From Pedococcus sp. 5OH_020 (lineage in GTDB: Bacteria > Actinomycetota > Actinomycetes > Actinomycetales > Dermatophilaceae): 64,000 nt of DNA. The DNA is taken from positions 415,469 through 479,468 of the forward strand of contig NZ_JAPYZV010000002.1 of assembly GCF_027812955.1 (NCBI RefSeq), in the 5' to 3' direction. This document shows, one piece after another, positions 8,844 through 18,134 of the stretch (positions are counted from its first letter, which is position 1; each line of letters begins with the position of its first letter). The translations under genes were made by a program, and so were the position numbers. The notes beneath the pieces were generated by a model. The model was given only the letters and a program-made list of their open reading frames with translations, made no database searches and was not told the DNA's origin.

Positions 8844-9884
8844 TCAGTTGTCGGTCTGCGGCTTGTTCTCGTGCACCGCGGTCGCCGGTGCGGCGTTGGG
8901 CTTTCCCTGTGCCGGCTTTCCCTGTGCGGCCTTCTTCTTCTTGTTACGGGTCGGCTGCACGCGCTGTCCACCGATGGGCTTGGCCACGTCGTCCTGCACG
9001 TCCCCCGGCTTGTCGAGACCCTTGACGGTGAACTCCTGGACCGGCTTCCCCTTCTTGGCCCGCCGCTCCTGCATGGCACGCTCCGCCGGCGAGCCAGGGG
9101 CCGGCATACGGCGGATCACGTAGAACTGCTGGCACATCGACCAGACGTTGGTCGTCAGCCAGTAGAGCAGCACACCGATGGGGAAGTTGACACCCGAGAT
9201 GGCGAAGAAGAGCGGCATCAGGTAGAGCAGCATCTTCTGCTGCTTGGCGAAGGGGTTGTCCAGCGCGGACGCCGGCATGTTCTTCATCATGAGCTGGCGC
9301 TGCGTGGTGAACGTGCTTGCCGACATGAGGACGATGAGGAGGATCGTCACGATCTGCACGGTGAGCGTGTGAGCGCCGACGAACCTGTCGGACAGCTGCG
9401 CACCGAGGAACGTCGAGCCCTCTGCCTCCGCCGCGAGCTTGCGGGAGATCGGGCCGATCGGCGCGATCTGCCCCTCGGAGATCTTCTTCAGCCCGTTGAG
9501 CACCCGGAACAGCCCGAAGAAGAACGGCGACTGGACCAGGATCGGCAGGCAGGAGCTGAACGGGTTGGTACCGGTCCGCTTGTAGAGGTCCATGGTCTCC
9601 TGCGTCATGGCCTGACGGGAGTCCGGGTCCTTCTTGTCCTTGTACTTGGCCTGGATCTTCTGCATCTCGGGCTGGATCAGCTGCATCCGCCGAGAGGCAT
9701 GGATCTGCTTGACGAACAGGGGGATCATCGCAGCGCGCATGACGACCACGAGGCCGATGATCGAGAGGACCCAGGCGACGCCTGACGCGGACGGGATGCC
9801 GATCGCCGTGAACAGGGAGTGCCAGCCCCACAGGATCCAGGCGACGAGCCACTCGAACGGGTAGACCAGCGAACTGAAACTCAT
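8844..9884 (-). CDS. yidC: Membrane protein insertase YidC
   Basis: A 346-residue Oxa1/YidC/Alb3 insertase of the Gram-positive type, with about five membrane segments. The positively charged groove residue sits in VVVMRAAMIPLFVKQ, the cytoplasmic coiled hairpin (RMQLIQPEMQKIQAKYK) follows, and then the SPFFFGLFRVL and LLYLMPLFFAISGVNFP segments. The C-terminus is Lys-rich (NKKKK, then GKPAQGKP repeats), as expected for ribosome contact. I choose ATG 9884 because TTGAGGACGTC places a Shine-Dalgarno correctly and the first membrane segment starts soon after; the frame stays open upstream. Confidence 0.93.
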   Translation of the reverse strand: MSFSSLVYPFEWLVAWILWGWHSLFTAIGIPSASGVAWVLSIIGLVVVMRAAMIPLFVKQIHASRRMQLIQPEMQKIQAKYKDKKDPDSRQAMTQETMDLYKRTGTNPFSSCLPILVQSPFFFGLFRVLNGLKKISEGQIAPIGPISRKLAAEAEGSTFLGAQLSDRFVGAHTLTVQIVTILLIVLMSASTFTTQRQLMMKNMPASALDNPFAKQQKMLLYLMPLFFAISGVNFPIGVLLYWLTTNVWSMCQQFYVIRRMPAPGSPAERAMQERRAKKGKPVQEFTVKGLDKPGDVQDDVAKPIGGQRVQPTRNKKKKAAQGKPAQGKPNAAPATAVHENKPQTDN

Positions 9885-9982
9885 GACGTCCTCAATCTGG
9901 GGTGGTGTCCCGTCGGGATGACGGTCCACCGGTGGTTCCGGCCCGCCGGCGGGTATGCCGTGGGACCAGTAGGTCGGATGCC

Positions 9983-10291
9983 CTACCGCTGGCGGGCGGG
10001 GCGGGCGGGTCGAGCGGTCGACGGGGAGTCAGCCGCGGAGTCAGCCGCGGAGTCAGGCGCGGCCGGCACATGGTCCACGCCGCCCGGAGACCAGGGGTGA
10101 CACCTGCCCAACCGCCTGAGCGCGAGCCAGGTTCCCTTGAACGGTCCGAAGCGCCGGATGGCCGTGAGCGCGTAGGCCGAGCAGGACGGGTAGTACCGGC
10201 AGGTCGGTGGCGTCAGGGGCGAGACGAACCGCTGGTAGACGACGATGAGCCCGACCAGAGGTGCGGCCAGGACGCGCTGGACAGCCCTCAT
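9983..10291 (-). CDS. yidD: Membrane protein insertion efficiency factor YidD
   Basis: 102 residues. The family core is complete: [31 protein letters not shown], given here by its key residues C31, C37 and the [21 protein letters not shown] block. It overlaps rnpA by four bases. The tail after GGVDHVP is a low-complexity Ala/Ser/Asp and Arg/Pro stretch made partly by a 12-bp tandem repeat. YidD assists YidC-dependent insertion at the inner face of the membrane. Confidence 0.85.
   Translation of the reverse strand: MRAVQRVLAAPLVGLIVVYQRFVSPLTPPTCRYYPSCSAYALTAIRRFGPFKGTWLALRRLGRCHPWSPGGVDHVPAAPDSAADSAADSPSTARPARPARQR
10026..10061. repeat. Three tandem 12-bp units in the yidD 3' end
   Basis: GAGTCAGCCGCG occurs twice in a row, followed by a third unit with one change (GAGTCAGGCGCG). 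In the yidD frame the units encode [10 protein letters not shown]. Confidence 0.8.
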
Positions 10292-10656
10292 CGACGCCGC
10301 CCGCCCAGCCGCGGCAGCACCCGGGCGAGCAGCCGGTCCAGCTCGGCGCCGAGCTGAGCAGAGCTGGCCTGCGCCGCGGCCGGGTTCGCGCGCACGACCA
10401 GGTCGGCCCCTGCAGGGATCCGCTCGAGCCGTGTCGCGGCGATCGCGCGGAGTCTTCTCTTGGTGCGGTTGCGGACCACGGCGCCGCCGACGGCCTTGGA
10501 CACAACAAAACCGACCCGCGGCGGGTGTCCCGCTCGCGCGTCGGTCTGTGCTGCATGCACCACGATCAGCGTGGAGCCGGCTCGGGCTCCCCCCGGCCCC
10601 CGTAGCACCGCCGCGAAGTCCGAGCTCGTCCGGAGCCGGTGCCCCGCGGGCAGCAC
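10288..10656 (-). CDS. rnpA: Ribonuclease P protein component
   Basis: A 122-residue basic protein that supports RNase P RNA in tRNA 5' maturation. The family signature is clear: an N-terminal [12 protein letters not shown] followed by [17 protein letters not shown] and TKRRLRAI, the RNR helix that binds the catalytic RNA. It starts with GTG at 10656, ten bases after rpmH, and overlaps yidD, so it is part of the rpmH-rnpA-yidD-yidC operon. Confidence 0.93.
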   Translation of the reverse strand: MLPAGHRLRTSSDFAAVLRGPGGARAGSTLIVVHAAQTDARAGHPPRVGFVVSKAVGGAVVRNRTKRRLRAIAATRLERIPAGADLVVRANPAAAQASSAQLGAELDRLLARVLPRLGGRRR

Positions 10657-10666
10657 GGGAGGGGCC

Positions 10667-10804
10667 TCAGGCGGAGAGCTCGGAGCGACCCTTTGCGCGG
10701 CGAGCCGACAGGATGGCGCGACCGGCGCGGGTCCGCATACGCAGACGGAAGCCGTGGGTCTTGGCCCGACGGCGGTTGTTCGGCTGGAACGTACGCTTGC
10801 TCAC
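10667..10804 (-). CDS. rpmH: 50S ribosomal protein L34
   Basis: 45 residues starting [19 protein letters not shown] and rich in Arg and Lys, the invariant L34 pattern. GTG start at 10804 with GGAG eight bases upstream on the minus strand. First gene of the leftward operon that faces dnaA across the intergenic region. Confidence 0.96.
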   Translation of the reverse strand: MSKRTFQPNNRRRAKTHGFRLRMRTRAGRAILSARRAKGRSELSA

Positions 10805-11120
10805 GAGGTTTCTCCGTTGTTGGTCAGGCGCGGTGGCCTGCTGAGTCGATCTGGTGGCGGTGCCGGCCGTCCTCGGCCGCAATCGGAAGCCCGCGCGAGG
10901 TCAGGGGAGATCTCTCGAGGAGATCGCACCGGGGTCACGGGCATGCGAAAACGGCCGACAGGCCGGTCCCCAAGGTACGCGAGCGGTCACCACAGGGTCA
11001 AACCAGCGGCCTTGCAGGCGGCCCTCGTTCCATTAGCAGCCAACGGTGGTGGACGGATGCGGACACGCCGGGGTCGACGCGCTATTTTGGTCCGACACGA
11101 GGGAAATTCGACCGTTCGGG

Positions 11121-11150
11121 TTGCCGGTCGAGGCGTGACCTTGTTAGCGT
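11121..11150 (+). promoter_or_regulatory. Possible dnaA promoter
   Basis: TTGCCG at 11121-11126 and TAGCGT at 11145-11150 with an 18-base spacer resemble a housekeeping actinobacterial promoter, 110 bases before the dnaA start. Moderate match only. Confidence 0.35.
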
Positions 11151-11180
11151 CCGTCCTCGTCCCATTCTTCACCCACAGGT

Positions 11181-11201
11181 TGTGGATAACTGTGTGGACA
11201 A
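11181..11201. promoter_or_regulatory. Two DnaA boxes upstream of dnaA
   Basis: TGTGGATAA (11181-11189, reverse complement of TTATCCACA) and TGTGGACAA (11193-11201, reverse complement of TTGTCCACA) lie 60-80 bases before the dnaA start. They fit autoregulation of dnaA by DnaA. Confidence 0.7.
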
Positions 11202-11260
11202 GGCACCATGACCTGCGACCGGCAGCGACCTCGGACACCGTCGAAAGGGATGTGGGACAC

Positions 11261-12751
11261 GTGAGTGACACAGATCTGGACTTCTCACAGATCTGGCACA
11301 ACACCATCACGACCCTCGATGCGGACGGACTCCCTCCACGCGAGCGGGCTTTCCTCACGCTCGCAAGGCTGTCCGGGCTCCTCGACGGCACGGCTCTGGT
11401 GAAGGTGCCGAACGACTACACCAAGGACGTCGTCGAGCAGCGGGTCCGCGATGCGGTGACCCGTGCGCTGTCCTCGCAGTTGGGCGCCGAGGTGCAGCTC
11501 GCCGTCACGGTTGACGCGTCCCTGGACGAGTCGCAGCAGATCGAGGACACGGTCGGCCTCGTGGACGACGTTCCCTCCCCGTTCGACCAGCAGCGCGAGC
11601 CCTCGTTCGACCAGCGCCTGGACGCCCGCCGCGCCGGCGAGGGGCTGTACGCGCTGCCGCCCCTCGGCGAGCCGCAGCGAAGGCCCCGCGACGAGGTTCC
11701 GAGCACCACCGAGGAGCCGGCCACCCGGCTGAACCCGAAGTACACCTTCGACACGTTCGTCATCGGGGCGAGCAACCGGTTCGCACACGCAGCGGCTGTC
11801 GCCGTGGCAGAGGCTCCCGCCAAGGCCTACAACCCGCTCTTCGTCTATGGCGAGTCAGGGCTGGGCAAGACGCACCTGCTCCATGCGATCGGCCACTACG
11901 CGCGCAACCTGTACCCCAACGTCAAAGTGCGCTACGTGAACTCCGAGGAGTTCACCAACGACTTCATCAACAGCATCCGGGACGACAAGGCGTCGAACTT
12001 CCAGCGGCGCTACCGCGACGTCGACGTACTGCTCATCGACGACATCCAGTTCCTGCAGGGCAAGGTGCAGACCCAGGAGGAGTTCTTCCACACCTTCAAC
12101 ACCCTGCACAACGCCAACAAGCAGGTCGTCATCACCTCCGACCTGCCGCCGAAGCTCCTCAGCGGCTTCGAGGAGCGGATGCGGAGCCGGTTCGAGTGGG
12201 GGTTGCTCACCGACGTCCAGCCCCCGGACCTCGAGACGCGCATCGCCATCCTCCGCAAGAAGGCCATCCAGGAGCGCATGAGCGCTCCCGACGAGGTGCT
12301 CGAGTTCATCGCGAGCCGCATCTCCACCAACATCCGGGAGCTCGAGGGCGCCCTCATCCGGGTCACCGCCTTCGCCAGTCTGAACCGGCAGAGCGTCGAC
12401 ATGAGCCTGGCCGAGATCGTGCTGAAGGACCTCATCCCCAACGAGCAGGGCTCACAGATCACGAGCGCCACGATCATGGCTCAGACTGCCGCGTACTTCG
12501 GGCTCTCGATCGAGGACCTCTGCGGGACGTCACGCTCGCGCGTCCTGGTCACCGCGCGGCAGATCGCCATGTACCTGTGCCGCGAGCTGACCGACCTGTC
12601 GCTGCCGAAGATCGGCCAGCAGTTCGGTGGCCGGGACCACACCACCGTCATGCACGCGGACAAGAAGATCCGCCAGCTCATGGCTGAGCGCCGTGCCATC
12701 TACAACCAGGTCACAGAGCTGACCAACCGGATCAAGCAGCAGTCTCGCTGA
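11261..12751 (+). CDS. dnaA: Chromosomal replication initiator DnaA
   Basis: A 496-residue AAA+ initiator that binds DnaA boxes and opens oriC. Domain I is at 1-85. A variable linker of about 70 residues is followed by the AAA+ core, with Walker [16 protein letters not shown], Walker [14 protein letters not shown] and the arginine-finger region. Domain IV ends the protein with the DNA-binding signature [18 protein letters not shown] start 11261, chosen because the conserved N-terminus starts there and AAAGGG lies upstream. oriC follows directly. Confidence 0.97.
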   Translation: MSDTDLDFSQIWHNTITTLDADGLPPRERAFLTLARLSGLLDGTALVKVPNDYTKDVVEQRVRDAVTRALSSQLGAEVQLAVTVDASLDESQQIEDTVGLVDDVPSPFDQQREPSFDQRLDARRAGEGLYALPPLGEPQRRPRDEVPSTTEEPATRLNPKYTFDTFVIGASNRFAHAAAVAVAEAPAKAYNPLFVYGESGLGKTHLLHAIGHYARNLYPNVKVRYVNSEEFTNDFINSIRDDKASNFQRRYRDVDVLLIDDIQFLQGKVQTQEEFFHTFNTLHNANKQVVITSDLPPKLLSGFEERMRSRFEWGLLTDVQPPDLETRIAILRKKAIQERMSAPDEVLEFIASRISTNIRELEGALIRVTAFASLNRQSVDMSLAEIVLKDLIPNEQGSQITSATIMAQTAAYFGLSIEDLCGTSRSRVLVTARQIAMYLCRELTDLSLPKIGQQFGGRDHTTVMHADKKIRQLMAERRAIYNQVTELTNRIKQQSR

Positions 12752-13413
12752 ACCTCCGGTCGCAGCTCGCGTCTTCCCGGGTTGTCCACAGGGTTACCCA
12801 CATATTGTGGTCACGCCTCGAGACTCTGACAGCGGCCCAGGCCACCCGCGCGCAGCTCGTTTGTCCGTTCCTGGCCACAGATATCCGGACGAACCGCCCC
12901 AAGCCGGGATCAACCGCGCATGGTCCACACCTGTGGACAACCCTGTGGGTACCGGGACGGTCGGGCTGCGCACACCGCTCGGGAAGGTCGTTCTACACAT
13001 CTGTGGAAAACGGGTGGATAACCCGTGTACGACGCCGGTATCGCTGGGGACGCCATAGGTCGCCGGTGTGGAGGCCCTGTGGGCACCTCAAGAGCGTCCA
13101 CACCTGGTATCGCTGTGTCCTCCGCCCCGTCCACGCGCCGTCCACACGGCCTCCGCGCCCTCTGACCTGCAACGCCTCCTCGTCGTCCACAGCGTCCACA
13201 CCCCCTATGACCACGACGAGATCCCTGACCTGAGCCATCCAGCCCCGAGTACCCTCCCTGGCCCCACCCCCTGTCAACCGCTGGTGAACCACACGCCAAG
13301 AAGGGCTGGCCGAATCCCCGAACCGGGTTGGCCGCATGAACCCTGAGCACTAGGGTCAGTCCGCAATCACATTCTTGAGGTTCCGCGGCGATGCCGCATG
13401 CGAAGGGCGGGCA
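12752..13413. other. oriC: Chromosomal origin of replication (oriC)
   Basis: The 662-base dnaA-dnaN gap has no gene and is rich in DnaA boxes. Exact TTGTCCACA motifs are at 12782-12790 (+) and 12932-12940 (-). One-mismatch or related sites are at 12921-12929 (TGGTCCACA), 13002-13010 (reverse complement TTTTCCACA), 13013-13021 (reverse complement TTATCCACC), 13183-13191 (TCGTCCACA) and 13192-13200 (GCGTCCACA). Position between dnaA and dnaN is the standard actinobacterial oriC location. No long AT-rich unwinding element is obvious. Confidence 0.88.
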
Positions 13414-14553
13414 GTGACGGTGAAGTTTCGGGTGGAACGTGAGGTGCTAGCCGAGGCCGTGACGTGGGTGGCCCGTGGACTCCCCGCCCGGCCGCCGGTC
13501 CCCGTTCTCGCCGGCGTACTCCTGCACGCGGAGGAGGAGGGCACCCTGACGCTCTCGGCGTTCGACTACGAGGTCTCCGCCAAGATCACGGTCGCCGCGG
13601 ACGTCGCCGAGGGCGGCACCGTGCTCGTGCTCGGCCGGCTGCTGGCGGACATCTCGCGCAACCTTCCCCAGAAGCCGGTGGACGTAGCGACGGACGGCAA
13701 CAAGGTCTCGGTCACCTGTGGCTCCTCGCGCTTCAGCCTCATGCAGATGCCCGCGGACGACTACCCCACACTTCCCACCGCCCCCAACCCGAGCGGCACC
13801 ATCGCCGGCGACGTCTTCACCCAGGCCGTCGCCCAGGTGTCCATCGCGGCGGACCGCGGCGACACGCTGCCGATCCTGACCGGCGTCCGCGTCGAGATCG
13901 ACGGCGAGAAGATGACGCTCCTCGCGACGGACCGGTATCGGCTGGCCATGCGCGAGCTGACCTGGAACCCCGAGGCGACCGACGCCTCCCACCTCGCCCT
14001 CGTCCCGGCCCGGACCCTGGCGGACACGGCCAAGGCCCTCGGCGCGGCCGGCTCGGTCGAGCTCGCGCTGGGTTCGTCGGCCGGCGGTGACGGGCTGGTG
14101 GGCTTCGAGGCAGGCCAGCGGCGGACCACCACTCGCCTGCTCGACGGCGAGTACCCGAAGGTGACGTCGATCTTCCCGACGACGGTGGACACCGAAGCCG
14201 TCATCCGGACGGCCGAGCTGGTGGAGGCGGTCAAGCGGGTGGCGCTCGTCGCCGAGCGGAACACGCCGGTGCGCCTGCGGTTCACCGACGGACAGGTCGC
14301 GATCGAGGCTGGCACCGGAGACGACGCCCAGGCCTCGGAGGCGGTCGAGTCGACGCTCACCGGGCCCGAGATCGAGATCGCCTTCAACCCGGGCTTCCTC
14401 CTCGACGGACTGGGGGCCGTGGGGACCGAGTGGTCCCGGCTGTCGTTCACGCAGCCGTCGCGGCCCGCAGTGCTGTCGGGCCAGGCGGAGCAGGAGGGTG
14501 ACGCCGACACCTCGTACCGGTACGTCCTCATGCCTGTTCGCTTCGCGAGCTGA
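13414..14553 (+). CDS. dnaN: DNA polymerase III beta subunit (sliding clamp)
   Basis: 379 residues forming the dimeric ring that tethers polymerase to DNA. Three clamp domains are recognisable from KFRVEREVLAEAVTWVARGLPARP to the C-terminal YRYVLMPVR. The start is GTG 13414, six bases after AAGGG at 13403-13407; a second GTG two codons later (13420) is an alternative. Oriented away from oriC, followed by gnd after 89 bases. Confidence 0.96.
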   Translation: MTVKFRVEREVLAEAVTWVARGLPARPPVPVLAGVLLHAEEEGTLTLSAFDYEVSAKITVAADVAEGGTVLVLGRLLADISRNLPQKPVDVATDGNKVSVTCGSSRFSLMQMPADDYPTLPTAPNPSGTIAGDVFTQAVAQVSIAADRGDTLPILTGVRVEIDGEKMTLLATDRYRLAMRELTWNPEATDASHLALVPARTLADTAKALGAAGSVELALGSSAGGDGLVGFEAGQRRTTTRLLDGEYPKVTSIFPTTVDTEAVIRTAELVEAVKRVALVAERNTPVRLRFTDGQVAIEAGTGDDAQASEAVESTLTGPEIEIAFNPGFLLDGLGAVGTEWSRLSFTQPSRPAVLSGQAEQEGDADTSYRYVLMPVRFAS

Positions 14554-14642
14554 CCGCGCCCGGGCGTAGCCTGAGCACGCGCCGCGCGGTACTGCGCGCG
14601 GGAGCACCGGCCACGGCGCACGACCATACGAAAGGGTTCCCC

Positions 14643-15770
14643 ATGCAGCTCGGTCTGATCGGACTCGGAAAGATGGGCGGCAATATGCGCGAGCGGATCC
14701 GCCGCGCCGGCCACGAGGTCGTGGGGTTCGACCGCAACCCTGACGTGTCCGACGTCAAGAGCATGCCTGCCCTGGTCAAGGCGCTGGACGCCCCTCGGAC
14801 GGTATGGGTCATGGTCCCGTCCGGGGCGGCCACCCGGGAGACGATCGAGAAGCTGTCCGGCCTGCTCGAGAAGGGCGACCTGGTGATCGACGGTGGCAAC
14901 AGCCGGTTCACCGACGACTTCGAGAACGAGAAGCTGTTGAAGGCCAAGGGGATCGGCTACGTCGACTGTGGCGTCTCCGGCGGCATCTGGGGGCTGGAGA
15001 ACGGCTACGGCCTGATGGTGGGCGGCTCCGCGGCCAACGTCAAGAAGGCCATGCCGATCTTCGACGCGCTGCGACCGGAGGGCCCCCGCGAAGAAGGGTT
15101 CGTGCACGCCGGCAAGGTCGGCGCCGGCCACTACGCGAAGATGGTGCACAACGGCATCGAGTACGGCCTCATGGCCGCGTACGCCGAGGGCTACGAGCTC
15201 CTCGAGGCCAAGGACATCGTCACCGACGTGCCGGGCGCCTTCAAGGCCTGGACCCGCGGGACCGTCGTGCGCTCCTGGCTGCTGGACCTGCTGGTCGACG
15301 CGCTGGAGGAGAACCCGCACCTGGACGACGTGTCGGGCTACACGGTGGACTCCGGCGAGGGCCGGTGGACGGTGGAGGAGGCGATCGCCATGTCGGTGCC
15401 CATGCCGGTGATCTCGGCGTCCCTCTTCGCCCGGTTCGCCTCACGGCAGAAGGAGTCCCCGACCATGCAGGCCGTCGCCGCGTTGCGCGGCGGGTTCGGT
15501 GGACACCAGGTGATGACGGTCGCGGAGGGCGAGGAGCTGCGCGAGCAGGGCGCTCCCAAGCACCCCAAGCGCGTCCAGGCCAAGGTCGAGGCCAAGGAGC
15601 AGCCGCCGAAGACGCCGCAGGAGGCCAGCTCCAAGGGCCGCAAGGCCGCCGAGGCCGGTCCGTCGTCCGGCACCGGAGCGACCAACGGGTCGGGACGGTC
15701 CTCGGCGAGGCAGACGCGCGCCGGCGCCACCTCCGGGACCGGTTCCACGGACAAGAGCAGCAAGGGCTGA
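14643..15770 (+). CDS. gnd: 6-phosphogluconate dehydrogenase (decarboxylating), short GntZ-type
   Basis: 375 residues converting 6-phosphogluconate to ribulose 5-phosphate in the pentose phosphate pathway. The Rossmann motif [12 protein letters not shown] is at 4-15, the substrate loop [10 protein letters not shown] near 83-92, and catalytic K and N in [16 protein letters not shown]. An acidic residue (D30, in GFDRNP) ends beta-2, which favours NAD over NADP; that is inference. The catalytic part ends near residue 300, and the remaining 70 or so residues are a Lys/Ser/Gly/Thr-rich tail not needed for the fold. Location between dnaN and recF is typical of this actinobacterial group. Confidence 0.93.
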   Translation: MQLGLIGLGKMGGNMRERIRRAGHEVVGFDRNPDVSDVKSMPALVKALDAPRTVWVMVPSGAATRETIEKLSGLLEKGDLVIDGGNSRFTDDFENEKLLKAKGIGYVDCGVSGGIWGLENGYGLMVGGSAANVKKAMPIFDALRPEGPREEGFVHAGKVGAGHYAKMVHNGIEYGLMAAYAEGYELLEAKDIVTDVPGAFKAWTRGTVVRSWLLDLLVDALEENPHLDDVSGYTVDSGEGRWTVEEAIAMSVPMPVISASLFARFASRQKESPTMQAVAALRGGFGGHQVMTVAEGEELREQGAPKHPKRVQAKVEAKEQPPKTPQEASSKGRKAAEAGPSSGTGATNGSGRSSARQTRAGATSGTGSTDKSSKG

Positions 15771-15780
15771 TCGGAGGCCC

Positions 15781-16977
15781 TTGCACGTCCGACATCTGAC
15801 CGTCGCGGACTTCCGCAGCTACGCGAGCGCCGACCTGCCGCTCGAGACCGGCGTCACGACGCTGGTCGGCCTCAACGGTCAGGGCAAGACGAACCTCGTC
15901 GAGGCGGTCGGGTACCTCGCCACGCTCTCGAGCCATCGGGTGGCGACCGACCAGCCCCTGGTGCGCTTCGGCGCCGAGCAGGCAGTGATCCGGGCGGCCG
16001 TCGTGCGGGACGGCCGCGAGACCCTCGTCGAGCTCGAGCTCAACCCCGGCCGGGCGAACCGGGCGCGCCTCAACCGCTCACCGGTCCCGCGGCCGCGAGA
16101 GGTGCTCGGCACGCTGCGAACCGTCCTCTTCGCGCCGGAGGACCTCGCGCTGGTCAAGGGAGACCCTTCGGAGCGTCGCCGCTTCGTGGACGACCTGCTC
16201 GTGGCGCGCCAACCGCGGTGGGCCGGAGTCCGCAGCGACTACGACCGGATCCTCAAGCAGCGCAACGCCCTGCTCAAGTCGGCCGCACCCGTGCTGCGAC
16301 GGGGCCGTCGTCCCCCGCCACGGCCAGGCACGGAGCCGCCGGAGGAGGCACAGGCTTCGGCGCTGCACACCCTGGACGTCTGGAACGACCACCTCTCTAC
16401 GGTGGGAGCCCAGCTGCTCTACGCCCGGCTGCGCCTGCTGCGCGACCTCGGGCCCTACCTGGCCAAGGCGTATGACGAGGTCAGTGCCGGCCAGTCCGAT
16501 GCCCGGGTGTCGTACAGGAGCTCGCTCCGCGAGGAGGCGGCAGCCCAGCTCGCCGCCGGTGAGGTGCCTGACGTGGAGGTGCTGCGGGCGGAGCTTCTGG
16601 CGACCCTGGAGGAGGTGCGTGGCCGGGAGGTGGAGCGCGGGGTCTCGCTGGTCGGGCCACACCGTGACGACCTGGTGCTGACCTTGGGAGACCTGCCTGC
16701 GAAGGGCTATGCCAGCCATGGTGAGAGCTGGTCGTTCGCCCTCGGACTCAAGCTCGCTGCGTACCAGCTGTTGCGTCACGACCTCGGCGAGGACCCGGTC
16801 CTCGTGCTGGACGACGTGTTCGCCGAGCTCGACGTAGGCCGGCGCGAGCGGCTCGCCGCCATGGTGGCGGACTGCGAGCAGGTGCTCATCACGGCTGCCG
16901 TGGACGCGGACGTGCCGGCCTCGCTCCTGGGCAGGACGTATGCCGTGAGCCTGGGGGAGGTGGTCCTGCGTGAGTGA
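15781..16977 (+). CDS. recF: DNA replication and repair protein RecF
   Basis: A 398-residue SMC-like ATPase that loads RecA at single-strand gaps. Walker [13 protein letters not shown] (31-42), an ABC-type signature region near [11 protein letters not shown], and Walker [15 protein letters not shown] are all present. TTG start at 15781 with GGAGG at 15774-15778. Its end overlaps dciA by eight bases. Confidence 0.94.
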   Translation: MHVRHLTVADFRSYASADLPLETGVTTLVGLNGQGKTNLVEAVGYLATLSSHRVATDQPLVRFGAEQAVIRAAVVRDGRETLVELELNPGRANRARLNRSPVPRPREVLGTLRTVLFAPEDLALVKGDPSERRRFVDDLLVARQPRWAGVRSDYDRILKQRNALLKSAAPVLRRGRRPPPRPGTEPPEEAQASALHTLDVWNDHLSTVGAQLLYARLRLLRDLGPYLAKAYDEVSAGQSDARVSYRSSLREEAAAQLAAGEVPDVEVLRAELLATLEEVRGREVERGVSLVGPHRDDLVLTLGDLPAKGYASHGESWSFALGLKLAAYQLLRHDLGEDPVLVLDDVFAELDVGRRERLAAMVADCEQVLITAAVDADVPASLLGRTYAVSLGEVVLRE

Positions 16978-17617
16978 GCGCCCCGAGCCCACCGAACCGC
17001 TGCTTCCGACCGACCTGCCAGGCCCGCTGCTGCCGACCGAACTCACGACACGCCGAGGTGGGGCGCCCGACGCGACGCGACACGCACAAGACTCTGAGTC
17101 CGGTCGGCAGGAGGAGGACGGGGCTGACGTCGTCCAGGATGCCGCGGCGGCAGCCCTGCTCCGGGCCCGAGCCGCAGCCCGCGAGAAGGGACTGCGCCCC
17201 GGGTTGCGACCCATGCGGGCTCGTCGACCCCTGGGTCAGGGCAACAAGGCGCCGCGCGACGGGCGTGACCCGCTCCTGCTCGGGGACCAGCTGGACCGGT
17301 TGCTTTCCGACCGCGGCTGGAAGGTCGACGTCGCCGTCGGCTCGGTGATGGGCCGCTGGGCCGAGATCGTCGGTCCCGAAGTGGCGCAGCACTGCACGCC
17401 GGTGACATTCGAGCTCGGGGTGCTGACGGTGAGGGCGGACTCGACGGCGTGGGCCACTCAGCTGAGGCTGCTCGAGTCGGCCATTATGGGGCGGCTCGAG
17501 GGGGAGGTCGGCAAGGGGACGGTGTCGGCGCTGAAGGTGGTGGGACCGAGCGCTCCGTCCTGGTCCAAGGGTCCAAGGCGCTCGACCGGACCCGGCCCAC
17601 GGGACACCTATGGCTGA
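16970..17617 (+). CDS. dciA: DUF721 / DciA-family replication protein
   Basis: 215 residues. The N-terminal half is Pro/Arg-rich and poorly conserved; the DUF721 core runs from about 105 to 190, with the landmark [19 protein letters not shown]. DciA is the ancestral loader/partner of the replicative helicase DnaB. It overlaps recF by eight bases and the thioesterase by eight bases, so recF, dciA and the thioesterase form one coupled unit. Confidence 0.88.
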   Translation: MSERPEPTEPLLPTDLPGPLLPTELTTRRGGAPDATRHAQDSESGRQEEDGADVVQDAAAAALLRARAAAREKGLRPGLRPMRARRPLGQGNKAPRDGRDPLLLGDQLDRLLSDRGWKVDVAVGSVMGRWAEIVGPEVAQHCTPVTFELGVLTVRADSTAWATQLRLLESAIMGRLEGEVGKGTVSALKVVGPSAPSWSKGPRRSTGPGPRDTYG

Positions 17618-18056
17618 GCCGGCCGAGCCGCTGACCAGGGGCGACTTCGACCGGCTCGTGACTGCGACGACCCGCTGGTCCGACAACGACATGTACGGAC
17701 ACCTCAACAACGCCGTGTACTACGAGCTGTTCGACTCTGCCATCAACGGTTGGCTCATCGAGGCGGCCGGTATCGAGGTTCTCGCTCTCGACCAGGTCGG
17801 CGTGGTGGCCGAGTCGGGGTGCCGGTACCTGCGCGAGCTCAGCTACCCACGGCCTCTGGAGGTGGGGGTCCGGGTCGAGCGGCTCGGCCGGACGAGCATC
17901 ACGTATGCCCTGGGCCTGTTCGCCATGGACGAGGAGCCGCCTGCGGCGCTGGGCCGGTGGGTGCATGTGTACGTCGACCGGCGAGACCGCAGGCCGGCTC
18001 CGATCCCGGCGGCGGTTCGGCGCCTGCTGGAGTCCGCGGTGGAGGCGCGCGGGTGA
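17610..18056 (+). CDS. Acyl-CoA thioesterase, hotdog fold (4HBT/YbgC type)
   Basis: 148 residues with the 4HBT signature RWSDNDMYGHLNNAVYYELFD near the N-terminus, where the Asp of WSDND acts as the usual catalytic residue. Single hotdog domain of normal length. Start ATG 17610 lies inside the end of dciA, so translation is coupled. The substrate cannot be told from sequence. Confidence 0.85.
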   Translation: MAEPAEPLTRGDFDRLVTATTRWSDNDMYGHLNNAVYYELFDSAINGWLIEAAGIEVLALDQVGVVAESGCRYLRELSYPRPLEVGVRVERLGRTSITYALGLFAMDEEPPAALGRWVHVYVDRRDRRPAPIPAAVRRLLESAVEARG

Positions 18057-18134
18057 GGAGCAGGACGCACGAGCCGCAGCGAGGCTGTGGATAAGCGGGC
18101 ACGCGCTGTCGGCGGAGAGGCGCAGGATGGCCTC

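Larger units (their letters stand above)
10805..11260. other. Divergent rpmH-dnaA intergenic region
   Basis: 456 bases without a credible gene. It holds the upstream regions of the leftward rpmH operon and of dnaA, including two DnaA boxes near 11,190 and a promoter-like pair near 11,135. Small frames on both strands lack any family resemblance. Confidence 0.6.

Noticed and set aside
12794..13350. Several small frames in the dnaA-dnaN gap
   Set aside because: They overlap the DnaA box cluster, have no ribosome-binding sites and no conserved motifs; the region is oriC.
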